Positions 1 to 6,338 of a stretch of DNA of 6,649 bases are shown piece after piece (within the stretch, counting starts at the first letter, position 1; every line of letters begins with the position of its first letter). Origin of the DNA: Gemmatimonadota bacterium. GTDB lineage: Bacteria > Gemmatimonadota > Gemmatimonadetes > Palauibacterales > Palauibacteraceae. Both the position numbers and the translations under genes were made by a program. Location of the stretch: NCBI GenBank assembly GCA_013042495.1, contig JABDQB010000360.1:1-6649 (forward strand). The letters run 5' to 3'. The notes under the pieces are model-generated. The model was not told the DNA's origin. It worked only from the letters and a program-made list of their open reading frames with translations, and ran no database searches.

Positions 1-297
1 TCCCACGGCAGCGCCCTGCGTGGCGTCGGCCGCCTGCTGCTCGGCTGCCGCTGCAGCCGCCTGGGTGTCGACCGATCCCGCCTGCAGCGTGAGGCCGGTC
101 TGTGCCTCGGCCCATTCCGTGCATGCCGCCTCATCCGCCTGCTGTTGCTCCGGCGTCTGGCCGTCGGCCGGATAGACGAACATGCCGATTCCGGCCAGCG
201 TTACGGTCGAGGATGTTCCTCCCTGAGCAGCTACCTGGGCGCCCGCCTGCGAAACCGCAGCAAGAATCAGGGCCACTGTGATCATGCATCTCTTCAT
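1..297 (-). CDS. Small exported Gly-zipper-type protein (YMGG-like), 3' end outside window
   Basis: Ninety-nine codons read without a stop from an ATG at 297 to the window edge, so the C-terminus is missing. Residues 1-20 form a Sec signal peptide: KR at positions 2-3, a hydrophobic core ITVALILAAVS, and a likely cut after AGA. The mature part contains VYPADGQTPEQQQADEAAC followed by EWAEAQTG (about residues 41-68), which resembles the conserved segment of YMGG-like Gly-zipper proteins, where a glycine-zipper helix follows. An Ala/Gln-rich stretch (residues 78-99) ends in GAAVG, perhaps the beginning of that zipper. A Shine-Dalgarno AAGGAG sits 7 bases upstream. It lies 38 bp downstream of the lipoprotein gene on the same strand, so co-transcription is likely. 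The product is probably periplasmic or membrane-associated; its function is unknown. The family call is from memory of the motif and is moderately sure; the reading frame and export are well supported. Confidence 0.7.
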   Translation of the reverse strand, partial: MKRCMITVALILAAVSQAGAQVAAQGGTSSTVTLAGIGMFVYPADGQTPEQQQADEAACTEWAEAQTGLTLQAGSVDTQAAAAAAEQQAADATQGAAVG

Positions 298-303
298 CGA
301 AAT

Positions 304-309
304 CTCCTT
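304..309 (-). promoter_or_regulatory. Ribosome binding site of the Gly-zipper-type gene
   Basis: AAGGAG on the minus strand, 6 bases from the ATG at 297. It fixes that ATG, rather than the internal Met at codon 5, as the start. Confidence 0.7.
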
Positions 310-335
310 CGGCCTGCTGTTGTCCCTGAGCGCGG

Positions 336-809
336 TCACGGAGCGATGGACTGATGCGCGTGGCGGACCCTCCAGTCGCCATCCTCGCGCACGAACACGA
401 TCGTGTGTCCCATTCCCACGAGTTCCGACGTCCAACCCGCCTTGTCGGTGTACGTGCCCTCCGATGTCGCGATCAGGATGGCCACGTTCGGGGAAAGGAT
501 GCGCACGCGCTTCTCGACGATCGTGTTGGACTGGCGCTCGAGGCCAGCATACGTATCCTGGAAGCTTTCCCGAATGTAGTCCAGTCCGCTGAGCATCACG
601 TCGCCCGTGATGAAAGTCAGCTCACCCTCGCCCTCGGCCATGGCGAGTACGCGGTCGGCGTCCACGTTGCGAGAACCTTCCATAGCTTCGTCAACGATCG
701 CCTCTAAGGTCGCCACGATCGCCGGGTCATCGGGATCGAACTCCACAGACGGCTGACACGACGCCAACAACGCCGCGCCGGCGAACGTGACCATCATCAA
801 TACGCGCAT
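336..809 (-). CDS. SnoaL/DUF4440-like (NTF2 fold) lipoprotein
   Basis: This encodes 157 residues. The N-terminus MRVLMMVTFAGAALLASC is a lipoprotein signal with lipobox L15-A16-S17-C18, so C18 should be lipidated and the protein anchored in the envelope. The rest looks like an NTF2-fold SnoaL-like/DUF4440 domain: an N-terminal helix (ATLEAIVDEAME, residues 33-44), a G-LDYIRESFQDTY segment (75-87), the strands VRILSPNVAILIATSEGTYT (102-121), and the C-terminal GHTIVFVREDGDWRVRHAHQS (134-154) with the typical dGxWrv.h.HqS ending. Such proteins serve as small enzymes or binding proteins of mostly unknown substrate, so no reaction can be assigned. The frame stays open upstream to 938, but the start at 809 is preferred because it has a strong purine-rich RBS and begins exactly at the signal peptide. 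It is the first gene of a likely two-gene minus-strand unit and is divergent from the DUF3604 gene. Confidence 0.85.
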   Translation of the reverse strand: MRVLMMVTFAGAALLASCQPSVEFDPDDPAIVATLEAIVDEAMEGSRNVDADRVLAMAEGEGELTFITGDVMLSGLDYIRESFQDTYAGLERQSNTIVEKRVRILSPNVAILIATSEGTYTDKAGWTSELVGMGHTIVFVREDGDWRVRHAHQSIAP

Positions 810-812
810 CGG

Positions 813-819
813 TCCTTCT
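813..819 (-). promoter_or_regulatory. Ribosome binding site of the SnoaL-like lipoprotein gene
   Basis: AGAAGGA on the minus strand, with a further GAGG just upstream, 3-4 bases before the ATG at 809. It supports the short start over the 43-codon longer alternative. Confidence 0.6.
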
Positions 820-939
820 CCTCGGTTGGAAGTGCTTGCCGGACGGGGGCCGGCCCTCACAGCCTTGCGTCGCGCGACCCGAGAGTACGGAGTCGCGGTC
901 CGCGCAGCAAACGCCCACTCGTCCGACTCAACGGTCAAT

Positions 940-1001
940 CCGGGTCGGTCGCCTGTCCCGGATGGACGAACTCCAGAGTCAGAGCCTGACGCGGAACCTG
1001 C
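940..1001 (+). repeat. Ectopic 62-bp copy of a TraR/DksA gene segment (gene remnant or duplication)
   Basis: This 62-bp block matches 4587-4648, inside the TraR/DksA-like gene, at 61 of 62 positions and in the same orientation. The only difference is G at 978 versus A at 4625, which would change Asn54 to Ser. Read in frame it encodes the RVGRLSRMDELQ...SLTRNL segment, the coiled-coil tip region of that protein. Similarity stops abruptly on both sides: no coiled-coil arms precede it and no CxxC zinc finger follows, so it is not a functional gene. The block lies in the intergenic region between the divergent lipoprotein and DUF3604 genes and ends 3 bases before a TTGACA hexamer. Likely a small duplication or recombination scar; an assembly artefact is not excluded. 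Confidence 0.9.
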
Positions 1002-1004
1002 TTG

Positions 1005-1034
1005 TTGACATATTGAACCTGAAGGGGCTTTGTT
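1005..1034 (+). promoter_or_regulatory. Possible sigma70-type promoter of the DUF3604 operon
   Basis: TTGACA at 1005-1010 is a perfect -35 hexamer. The best -10 at a usual distance is TTTGTT at 1029-1034 (18-bp spacer), which matches TATAAT at only 3 of 6 positions. Transcription would begin near 1041 and give a leader of about 30 nt before the ATG at 1072. The -35 is convincing and the -10 is weak. The surrounding AT-rich patch (ttgacatattgaac) stands out from the GC-rich context. Confidence 0.4.
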
Positions 1035-1071
1035 GGGCGACGGACGGCGAATCAGTCACAAGTCTAAACCC

Positions 1072-3033
1072 ATGAGAGCGAGTGTGATCCGAATGACAGG
1101 ACGTGACACGGCTTCCCGAGTTCTGGCCGCAACCATCGTGAGTCTGGCTGTCTCGGCCGGAGTCCTCTCCGCCCAGGTGCCGGAGACTGCGGTCGTACCC
1201 GAGGATTTCGCAGACGGCAAGGACTACTCGCAGGCGCGTGTCTATTCTCCTCACGCCGGCCGGGACTACCCGGACCAGGTGTTCTACGGCGACATGCACT
1301 TCCACACGGAGCTTTCCTTCGACGCGGGTCTGATCGGCACCTCGCTCGATGCTCACGACGGCTTCAAAGTCGCGCGCGGTGAAGAGGTCATATCGAACAC
1401 CGGCCAGCCCGTGCAGCTCATTCGACCGCTGGATTTTCTGGTCATTACCGACCATGCGGAGATGTTGGGCATGGCAACGGCGATTCGCGAATCTAATCCA
1501 ATCCTGCTCGATGACCCCTGGGGCAAGTGGGCCTACGAACGTTTCAATTCAGGGCAGGAAGGGCGCATGGAGGTATTCGCCGACATCATCGAGAAGAGTA
1601 CTGTACAGGGTGTCAACCCGTTCAGTTCGAATGAGTTGGCCACTTCGATCTGGAACGATTTCATCAAGATTGCCGATCAGTACAACGAGCCGGGGCGATT
1701 CACCGCCATGACCGGCTTCGAATGGACCTACACTCCGAGGGGCGACAATCTCCATCGAGTCGTGATCTTCGCGGATGGCGCAGACAAGACGAGTATGACC
1801 ACGCCTTTCTCGTTCTTTGACGGCCCCGATCCGGAGCAACTCTGGGACTACCTGGCCGGCTACGAAGCGAGCACGGGCGGCAGGGCTGTTGCCATTCCCC
1901 ACAACGGCAACATGAGCAATGGTCTGATGTTCTCGGACAGAATGTACAATGGCGAACCGATGACCCGAGCGTACGCCGAGAAGCGAATCCGCTGGGAGCC
2001 TCTGCATGAGATGAGCCAGATCAAGGGAGATGAAGAGACCCACCCATTGCTTTCTCCCGAGGACGAGTTTGCCGATTTCGAGAGCTGGGACGTCGGCAAT
2101 CTCAGCGGCACCGCGGCCAAGGAAGAGTGGATGTTGCAGTACGAGTACACTCGTTCGGCCCTCAAGCTGGGACTCAAGCTCGGCAGCGAGCTTGGCGTCA
2201 ACCCTTACAAGTTTGGACTGAACGCTACCACCGATACCCATACGGCCCTCCCGACCTCTCGCGAAGAGAACTACTTCGGCAAGTACCAGCACACCGAGCC
2301 GTCGCCCGAGAGGCACAATCGGGAAGTCATTCCGGCCGATGATCCGGCGCTTCGAATCATGACTTCGCAGGAGGCTGCCGCAGGTCTCACAGCCGTGTGG
2401 GCGAGGGAGAACACACGAGAGTCGATCTTCGACGCGATCCAGCGCAAAGAGGTCTACGCAACTACCGGCACGCGGATCCGGGTGCGCGTGTTCGCGGGGT
2501 GGGACTTCGAGTCCGAGGACATGGCACGGCCCGATTTCATCTCCGAGGGATACAGCCGCGGCGTGCCGATGGGTAGCGACCTGGTTGACGCTCCGAGCGG
2601 CTCGTCTCCGCGGTTCATGATCCGGGCCCTGCTCGATCCGGACGGCGCCAACCTCGATCGGGTCCAAGTCATAAAGGGATGGCTGGACTCCGATGGCGAC
2701 ACGCACGAACGGATCTACGACGTGGCCGTTTCCGACGGCCGCGAGATCGGCTCCGACGGCCGTGCAAGGGAGCCTGTCGGCAATACGGTCGATATCGCCA
2801 CGGCAACATTCACCAACACGATTGGCCAGGCCGTCATGGCCACGCTCTGGGAGGACCCCGACTTCAATCCGGACGAGCCGGCTTTCTATTACGTGCGTGT
2901 GCTCGAGATACCGACTCCGCGCTGGACCACGTACGATGCCGCGTTCTACGGAATCGATCTGCCGGACACCGTGCCGGCGACGATCCAGGACCGGGCCTAC
3001 ACTTCACCGATCTGGTATTCGCCTTCGGACTGA
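1072..3033 (+). CDS. Exported DUF3604 family protein (PHP-like metal-dependent hydrolase)
   Basis: This encodes 653 residues from the ATG at 1072. A Sec signal peptide has its hydrophobic stretch at 17-34 (VLAATIVSLAVSAGVLSA) and a probable cut before Gln35. The body matches the DUF3604 family, which has PHP-type metal-site motifs: GDMHFHTELSFDAG (73-86, H76 and H78), DFLVITDHAE (121-130, D127 and H128), FEWTY (216-220), PHNGN (276-280, H277) and TDTHT (387-391, H390). The conserved tail TRESIFDAIQRKEVYATTGTRI (448-469) precedes a C-terminal beta-rich region. All expected metal ligands appear present, so an active periplasmic hydrolase is likely; the substrate of this family is not established. 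No clear Shine-Dalgarno precedes 1072. A second ATG at 1093 would also give a full signal peptide, and a TTG at 1030 is possible but less likely. It heads the plus-strand gene group, 40 bp before the outer-membrane protein gene. Confidence 0.88.
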   Translation: MRASVIRMTGRDTASRVLAATIVSLAVSAGVLSAQVPETAVVPEDFADGKDYSQARVYSPHAGRDYPDQVFYGDMHFHTELSFDAGLIGTSLDAHDGFKVARGEEVISNTGQPVQLIRPLDFLVITDHAEMLGMATAIRESNPILLDDPWGKWAYERFNSGQEGRMEVFADIIEKSTVQGVNPFSSNELATSIWNDFIKIADQYNEPGRFTAMTGFEWTYTPRGDNLHRVVIFADGADKTSMTTPFSFFDGPDPEQLWDYLAGYEASTGGRAVAIPHNGNMSNGLMFSDRMYNGEPMTRAYAEKRIRWEPLHEMSQIKGDEETHPLLSPEDEFADFESWDVGNLSGTAAKEEWMLQYEYTRSALKLGLKLGSELGVNPYKFGLNATTDTHTALPTSREENYFGKYQHTEPSPERHNREVIPADDPALRIMTSQEAAAGLTAVWARENTRESIFDAIQRKEVYATTGTRIRVRVFAGWDFESEDMARPDFISEGYSRGVPMGSDLVDAPSGSSPRFMIRALLDPDGANLDRVQVIKGWLDSDGDTHERIYDVAVSDGREIGSDGRAREPVGNTVDIATATFTNTIGQAVMATLWEDPDFNPDEPAFYYVRVLEIPTPRWTTYDAAFYGIDLPDTVPATIQDRAYTSPIWYSPSD

Positions 3034-3073
3034 ACACACAGAGTAGTTCTGGGCATCAACACGTGAGCATGGC

Positions 3074-4465
3074 ATGAAGCCGCTGAGTCGAGTAGCGGTG
3101 CTACTGGCCCTCGTGCATTGTCTGCCGGCCGGCAGTCTCACTGCCCAGGACACCCAGTACTGGACCAATCAGTACGGCAACCGGGCGCGCATGCTGGGTG
3201 GCAGCGTGATCGGCAGCGTGTCCGACATAAGCGCCGTGTATTACAATCCGGGTCGCCTCGCCACGAACCCCACGGCGGGCCTCATTCTGGCGGGTAACGT
3301 GTTTCAGGCCACCAGGGTCACGCGGGAGAACGCGTTGGGGCCGGGGCAGGATCTCAGCAGCACGAAGTACGATGCCCTTCCCGCCCTGTTCGCCGGCGAA
3401 TTCACGCTCGGATTCATGGGCAAGAGCCGCCTCGCGTATTCCCTCCTGACGCGGCAGAACTTTGACATCAGCGTCTCGGCGCGCGGAAGCCTCGATGACG
3501 TCTTCGGGACCCCGGGCCTGGAAACCGGAGCCGAGGTCCGTTTTGATCAGAACCTCGGCGAGACCTGGGGAGGCCTATCGTGGGCCTGGCCTCTGAGCGA
3601 TCGTTTTGGCATCGGAGTCACCTGGTTCGGGGCGTTGCGCAGCCAGAGCGCTCGAGAGCAGAGCGTTGCCCTGGCTGTCAACGAGAGTGATCGGGCGGGC
3701 ATCGTTCTGCAGGGTCTCCAGTTCGACTTCACGGACCTCCGGTTTCTGTGGAAACTCGGTTTCGGCGCGGACCTCGACGAGTGGCAACTCGGGATCTCGT
3801 TGACGACTCCGGGTGTCCACATCGCGGGCAGCGGCACCATCACCGTGGACGAGGTCGTCCTCGACCAGGACCTGAACGACGACGGAGAGTTCGTCACGCT
3901 TCTTCGGAACGATCAGCAGGAAGGCTTGCCCACGCTCTACAAGTCGCCGCTATCCATCGGCGGTGGGGCCTCATACGAGTTCGGCGCAACGACTCTTCAT
4001 GGGTCAGTCGAGTGGTTCGACGGATTGGGGGAATGGACCGTGATCGAGGCTGAGCCGGTGGAGCCGCAGGTCGGCGAAGGGCCGATCGTGCCTTCCGTCA
4101 CCGACGACCTCGGCAGCGTATTCAACTGGGCGCTGGGTCTACAACACGACTTTCCCGAGAATTTCGGCGGCTATATCGGGTTCCGGACCGACCGGAGCGC
4201 GGCCAACGAAGCCTCCCTGTCCAACTCGACGCTGTCTTTCTGGGACCTCTACCACGTATCCGGCGGTGCGACCTTCACCGTGGGCCGATCCTCGTTCACC
4301 ATGGGGCTCATCTACTCGTTCGGTAACGACATCGCGAAACCGTTACGCCTGACACCCCAGACCCTCGGATCCCCGGGAAGCGACGATTACGTAAGGTTCC
4401 GGCGGATCACGTTCATCATCGGGTTCGAGTTGTCGTTTGCCGGCACGTCGGGAACGTCCGATTGA
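3074..4465 (+). CDS. OmpP1/FadL-like outer-membrane beta-barrel protein
   Basis: This encodes 463 residues. A signal peptide occupies residues 1-24 (core VAVLLALVHCL, cut after SLTA). The mature N-terminus QDTQYWTNQYGNRARMLGGSV...SDISAVYYNPGRLA resembles FadL/OmpP1-type proteins, in which an early A-x-x-NPA/NPG motif marks the plug region before the barrel. The remainder alternates short amphipathic strands with turns (for example LAYSLLTRQNFDISVSARG, FGIGVTWFGALR, WQLGISLTTPGVHI, FTMGLIYSFG), and its last strand ITFIIGFELSFAG lies near the C-terminus. FadL relatives pass hydrophobic molecules across the outer membrane, so transport is a reasonable but unproven role. A loop D266-L-N268-D-D270-G-E-F looks like a DxNxDG calcium loop. 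The start ATG has no strong RBS. The stop overlaps the TTG start of the next gene by 4 bases, so translational coupling is likely. Confidence 0.82.
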   Translation: MKPLSRVAVLLALVHCLPAGSLTAQDTQYWTNQYGNRARMLGGSVIGSVSDISAVYYNPGRLATNPTAGLILAGNVFQATRVTRENALGPGQDLSSTKYDALPALFAGEFTLGFMGKSRLAYSLLTRQNFDISVSARGSLDDVFGTPGLETGAEVRFDQNLGETWGGLSWAWPLSDRFGIGVTWFGALRSQSAREQSVALAVNESDRAGIVLQGLQFDFTDLRFLWKLGFGADLDEWQLGISLTTPGVHIAGSGTITVDEVVLDQDLNDDGEFVTLLRNDQQEGLPTLYKSPLSIGGGASYEFGATTLHGSVEWFDGLGEWTVIEAEPVEPQVGEGPIVPSVTDDLGSVFNWALGLQHDFPENFGGYIGFRTDRSAANEASLSNSTLSFWDLYHVSGGATFTVGRSSFTMGLIYSFGNDIAKPLRLTPQTLGSPGSDDYVRFRRITFIIGFELSFAGTSGTSD

Positions 4466-4803
4466 GTCCCCTCACGAAGGACCACCTGGCCGAGCTCCGC
4501 GAGGAGCTGGAGGCGCAGCTCGAGCGACTGATGCGGAGCATCGAGGCCTCGGAAGCGGCGCTCGAGCCCGTCGAGCTGGACCAGAGCCGGGTCGGTCGCC
4601 TGTCCCGGATGGACGAACTCCAGAATCAGAGCCTGACGCGGAACCTGCACGAACGGGAAGAGATCCGGCTCACCCTGGTCCGGAACGCCCTCGCGCGGAT
4701 GGAAGAAGGTACGTACGGCCTGTGCGCCGCATGTGAGTCGGAGATTCCCTACGAACGGCTGCTGGTATTCCCGGAGGCGGTCGAGTGCGGGGGCTGCGCT
4801 TAG
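4462..4803 (+). CDS. TraR/DksA-type C4 zinc-finger protein
   Basis: This encodes 113 residues. An N-terminal coiled coil (about 5-80: LTKDHLAELREELEAQLERL, then the VELDQSRVGRLSRMD tip and a return helix) is followed by a C4 zinc finger C88-x2-C91-x17-C109-x2-C112 with the family signature GTYGLCAAC...IPYERLLVFPEA. The cysteine spacing is exactly that of DksA. DksA-type proteins enter the RNA polymerase secondary channel and alter promoter kinetics, often together with ppGpp. This one is shorter than E. coli DksA (151 residues) and closer to the small TraR/DksA-like proteins; the coiled-coil tip carries R-M-D rather than the DksA D-x-x-D-x-A, so a DksA-like activity is not assured. The start is TTG at 4462, overlapping the upstream TGA as TTGA, with a weak GGGAA seven bases before; no in-frame ATG preserves the N-terminal helix. 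Codons 43-62 are duplicated at 940-1001. Confidence 0.88.
   Translation: MSPLTKDHLAELREELEAQLERLMRSIEASEAALEPVELDQSRVGRLSRMDELQNQSLTRNLHEREEIRLTLVRNALARMEEGTYGLCAACESEIPYERLLVFPEAVECGGCA
4587..4648 (+). repeat. Parent copy of the 62-bp direct repeat, inside the TraR/DksA-type gene
   Basis: Matches 940-1001 at 61 of 62 bases. It covers residues Arg43 to Leu62, the coiled-coil turn of the zinc-finger protein. Because this copy lies in an intact, family-conserved reading frame, it is the likely source. Confidence 0.92.
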
Positions 4804-4851
4804 TTCTCTACAGAACAGGCCACACCGGCGGAAGCCTCGAGCCGTAACCTG

Positions 4852-4857
4852 AAAGGA
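4852..4857 (+). promoter_or_regulatory. Ribosome binding site of the ABM-family gene
   Basis: AAAGGA with a 7-base spacer before the ATG at 4865, the clearest RBS among the plus-strand genes. Confidence 0.65.
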
Positions 4858-4864
4858 CACTCCA

Positions 4865-5152
4865 ATGCCACTGACGATCGTAGCCAGTATTCGCGCCCAG
4901 TCCGGCCGGGAGGACCTGGTGGAGGCTGAACTGCGCAAGCTGGTCGAGCCGACCCGAAGAGAGGCTGGTTGCCTCCAATATGATCTGCACAAGAATAACG
5001 AGGCGCCCGGGCACTTCCTGTTCTACGAGAATTGGGAAAGCCGCGATCTCTGGCAGGCGCACATGGGTTCGGCTCACATCGCCGCCTACGCGGCCGCCAC
5101 CGAAGGCGCCGTAGCCGAGTTCATCCTGCACGAGATGGAGCGCGTCGCCTGA
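4865..5152 (+). CDS. ABM-domain protein, YgiN-like putative quinol monooxygenase
   Basis: This encodes 95 residues, the usual length of a single antibiotic-biosynthesis-monooxygenase (ABM) domain with a dimeric ferredoxin-like fold. Family hallmarks are the first strand LTIVASIRAQSGRED (3-17), the central REAGCLQYDLHKNNEAPGHFLFYENWES (32-59), and the helix WQAHMGSAHIAAYAAA (63-78). Relatives such as YgiN oxidise quinols without a cofactor, but many have unknown substrates, so the reaction is tentative. No signal peptide is seen, so it is cytoplasmic. It lies 61 bp after the TraR/DksA-type gene on the same strand and may be the last gene of that unit, although its strong RBS would also suit independent expression. 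It is convergent with rsgA, with 31 bp between the two stops. Confidence 0.88.
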   Translation: MPLTIVASIRAQSGREDLVEAELRKLVEPTRREAGCLQYDLHKNNEAPGHFLFYENWESRDLWQAHMGSAHIAAYAAATEGAVAEFILHEMERVA

Positions 5153-5183
5153 CGGCGGGGTGCAAGCGCCGGTTAGGCTGACC

Positions 5184-6245
5184 TCACCCTCGATACTTGT
5201 GTTTCGGGTGGTGTTTCATGGTCTTGATCGCCGTCTTCCAGTCCGACAAGGCAGCAGCCCGGGCCAGCGGATCTGCCTTTCGCAACTCGTGCGCCGCTTC
5301 GGCCTGGAGTTTCCTGAAGCTCGCCAGCCGACCGGAATCCAGGACTCCTTGCTCTATCGCCTGGAGAACCGAGCAGCCCGGTTCTGCTTCGTGCCTGCAG
5401 TCGCGGAATCGACAACCCTGGGCAAGGTCCTCGATGTCGGCAAACGCCTGCTTCAGGCCCGCATCCAACACGCCCACCCGCAGCTCCCGTAAGCCAGGCG
5501 TATCCAGAAGAAGCGCTCCGCCCGGAATTCGGAACAGCTCGCGGCGGGTCGTCGTATGGCGACCCTTCCGGTCGCCCGTCCGTACTTCCCCGGTCTCTGC
5601 GAGGGTCGCATCCGCTAGCAGGTTTACGAGTGTCGACTTTCCCACCCCGGAAGGCCCCAGAAGGGTCACCACACGGCCGGGAGCCAGGGTGCTCCTGAGG
5701 TCATCCACGCTTTCCGGGTCGTCAGAACTCACAATCCGGATCGACGCTCCCAGAGCGGCCGTTTGGACTTGAGCCACCGTGGCTTCCAGGTCCTCTGCGA
5801 GATCCGACTTGGTCAGGATGACCTCTGGAGTGGCTCCCGTCTCCCACACTACAGCCAAATAGCGCTCGAGTCGCCGGGAGTTGAAGGCCATGTCCAGACC
5901 GTGCACGATCCAGACTTTGTCCACATTGGCGGCCAGAACCTGCTCTCCCCCTCCAGTGCCCGCCGCGCCTCTCGATATCGCGGTTCGCCGCGGAAGCACC
6001 GCCAGTATCGACCATGGATCGCTGGGCATGGGGCCCGGCTCGACGAGGACCCAGTCTCCGACCACAGGAAAGGGGGCAATGCTCGAGGCCGACGGAAGCC
6101 GCGCGGTCTCCGGGCCGGACTCAGCCTGAATGGACCAACTCGCTCGGTCTTGGCCCACGACCCGGGCAACGGCTGAGGCGTCCAATCCATCCTCTTCGGC
6201 TCGTTGGGCCCTTTGATCGTCCCAACCCCATGCTTTGAGCGTCAT
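5184..6245 (-). CDS. rsgA: RsgA, ribosome small-subunit-dependent GTPase
   Basis: This encodes 353 residues, the usual length. RsgA checks late maturation of the 30S subunit and releases itself by GTP hydrolysis in the cytoplasm. The G motifs appear in circularly permuted order, the family hallmark: G4 LTKSDL (144-149), G5-like VSSDD (172-176), G1 Walker A GPSGVGKST (197-205), G2 region KGRHTTTR (227-234) and G3 DTPG (248-251). An N-terminal OB-fold includes VVGDWVLVEP (61-70) and RRTAISRGAAG (86-96), followed by AANVDKVWIV. The C-terminal zinc site is C278-x4-C283-x-H285-x5-C291 in CRFRDCRHEAEPGC. The start is ATG at 6245 because an AAGAAGG lies 8 bases upstream; a TTG at 6269 would add 8 residues but sits ahead of that RBS. 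The C-terminus is basic (KTMKHHPKHKYRG), as in many relatives that bind rRNA. No defects are seen. Confidence 0.95.
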   Translation of the reverse strand: MTLKAWGWDDQRAQRAEEDGLDASAVARVVGQDRASWSIQAESGPETARLPSASSIAPFPVVGDWVLVEPGPMPSDPWSILAVLPRRTAISRGAAGTGGGEQVLAANVDKVWIVHGLDMAFNSRRLERYLAVVWETGATPEVILTKSDLAEDLEATVAQVQTAALGASIRIVSSDDPESVDDLRSTLAPGRVVTLLGPSGVGKSTLVNLLADATLAETGEVRTGDRKGRHTTTRRELFRIPGGALLLDTPGLRELRVGVLDAGLKQAFADIEDLAQGCRFRDCRHEAEPGCSVLQAIEQGVLDSGRLASFRKLQAEAAHELRKADPLARAAALSDWKTAIKTMKHHPKHKYRG

Positions 6246-6253
6246 CAAACAGC

Positions 6254-6260
6254 CCTTCTT
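6254..6260 (-). promoter_or_regulatory. Ribosome binding site of rsgA
   Basis: AAGAAGG on the minus strand with an 8-base spacer to the ATG at 6245. It decides that start over the upstream TTG. Confidence 0.65.
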
Positions 6261-6309
6261 GATCGTCAAGTCAGCCCAGCGGTTGGCGAGCGAGCTGAAC
6301 CATAACTGG

Positions 6310-6338
6310 TTGACGGGGCACCGCCACTACGATAGCCT
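6310..6338 (+). promoter_or_regulatory. Possible promoter of the porin-like gene
   Basis: TTGACG at 6310-6315, a 17-bp spacer, and TAGCCT at 6333-6338. The -35 matches 5 of 6 consensus bases and the -10 only 3 of 6. Transcription would start around 6345, at the edge of the Fur-box-like palindrome. Confidence 0.4.

Noticed and set aside
810..938. 43-codon upstream extension of the SnoaL-like lipoprotein
   Set aside because: The extension would bury the lipoprotein signal peptide, and a good RBS lies directly before the start at 809.
1030..1071. TTG start at 1030 for the DUF3604 gene
   Set aside because: It would add 14 polar residues before the signal peptide and overlaps the predicted -10; the ATG at 1072 or 1093 is more natural.
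836..1075. 79-codon plus-strand frame containing the 62-bp repeat
   Set aside because: Only the repeat part resembles any protein; the flanks have no coiled coil or zinc finger and it overlaps the start of the DUF3604 gene. Treated as a gene fragment, not a gene.
1549..2706. Long open frame (385 codons) on the minus strand
   Set aside because: It lies wholly opposite the DUF3604 gene, has no recognisable domain or signal and is rich in Arg, Gly and Val, as expected for an antisense shadow in GC-rich DNA.
4803..4816. Small hairpin GTTCT-CTAC-AGAAC just after the TraR/DksA-type stop
   Set aside because: The stem is only 5 bp with low GC content and no T-run follows, so it is not a convincing terminator.
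5153..5171. CGGCG...CGCCG hairpin between the convergent ABM and rsgA genes
   Set aside because: A 5-bp stem with a 9-base loop and no T-tract on either strand; such matches are common in GC-rich DNA.
6246..6269. TTG start of rsgA at 6269
   Set aside because: The RBS AAGAAGG lies between this TTG and the ATG at 6245 and is well spaced only for the latter.
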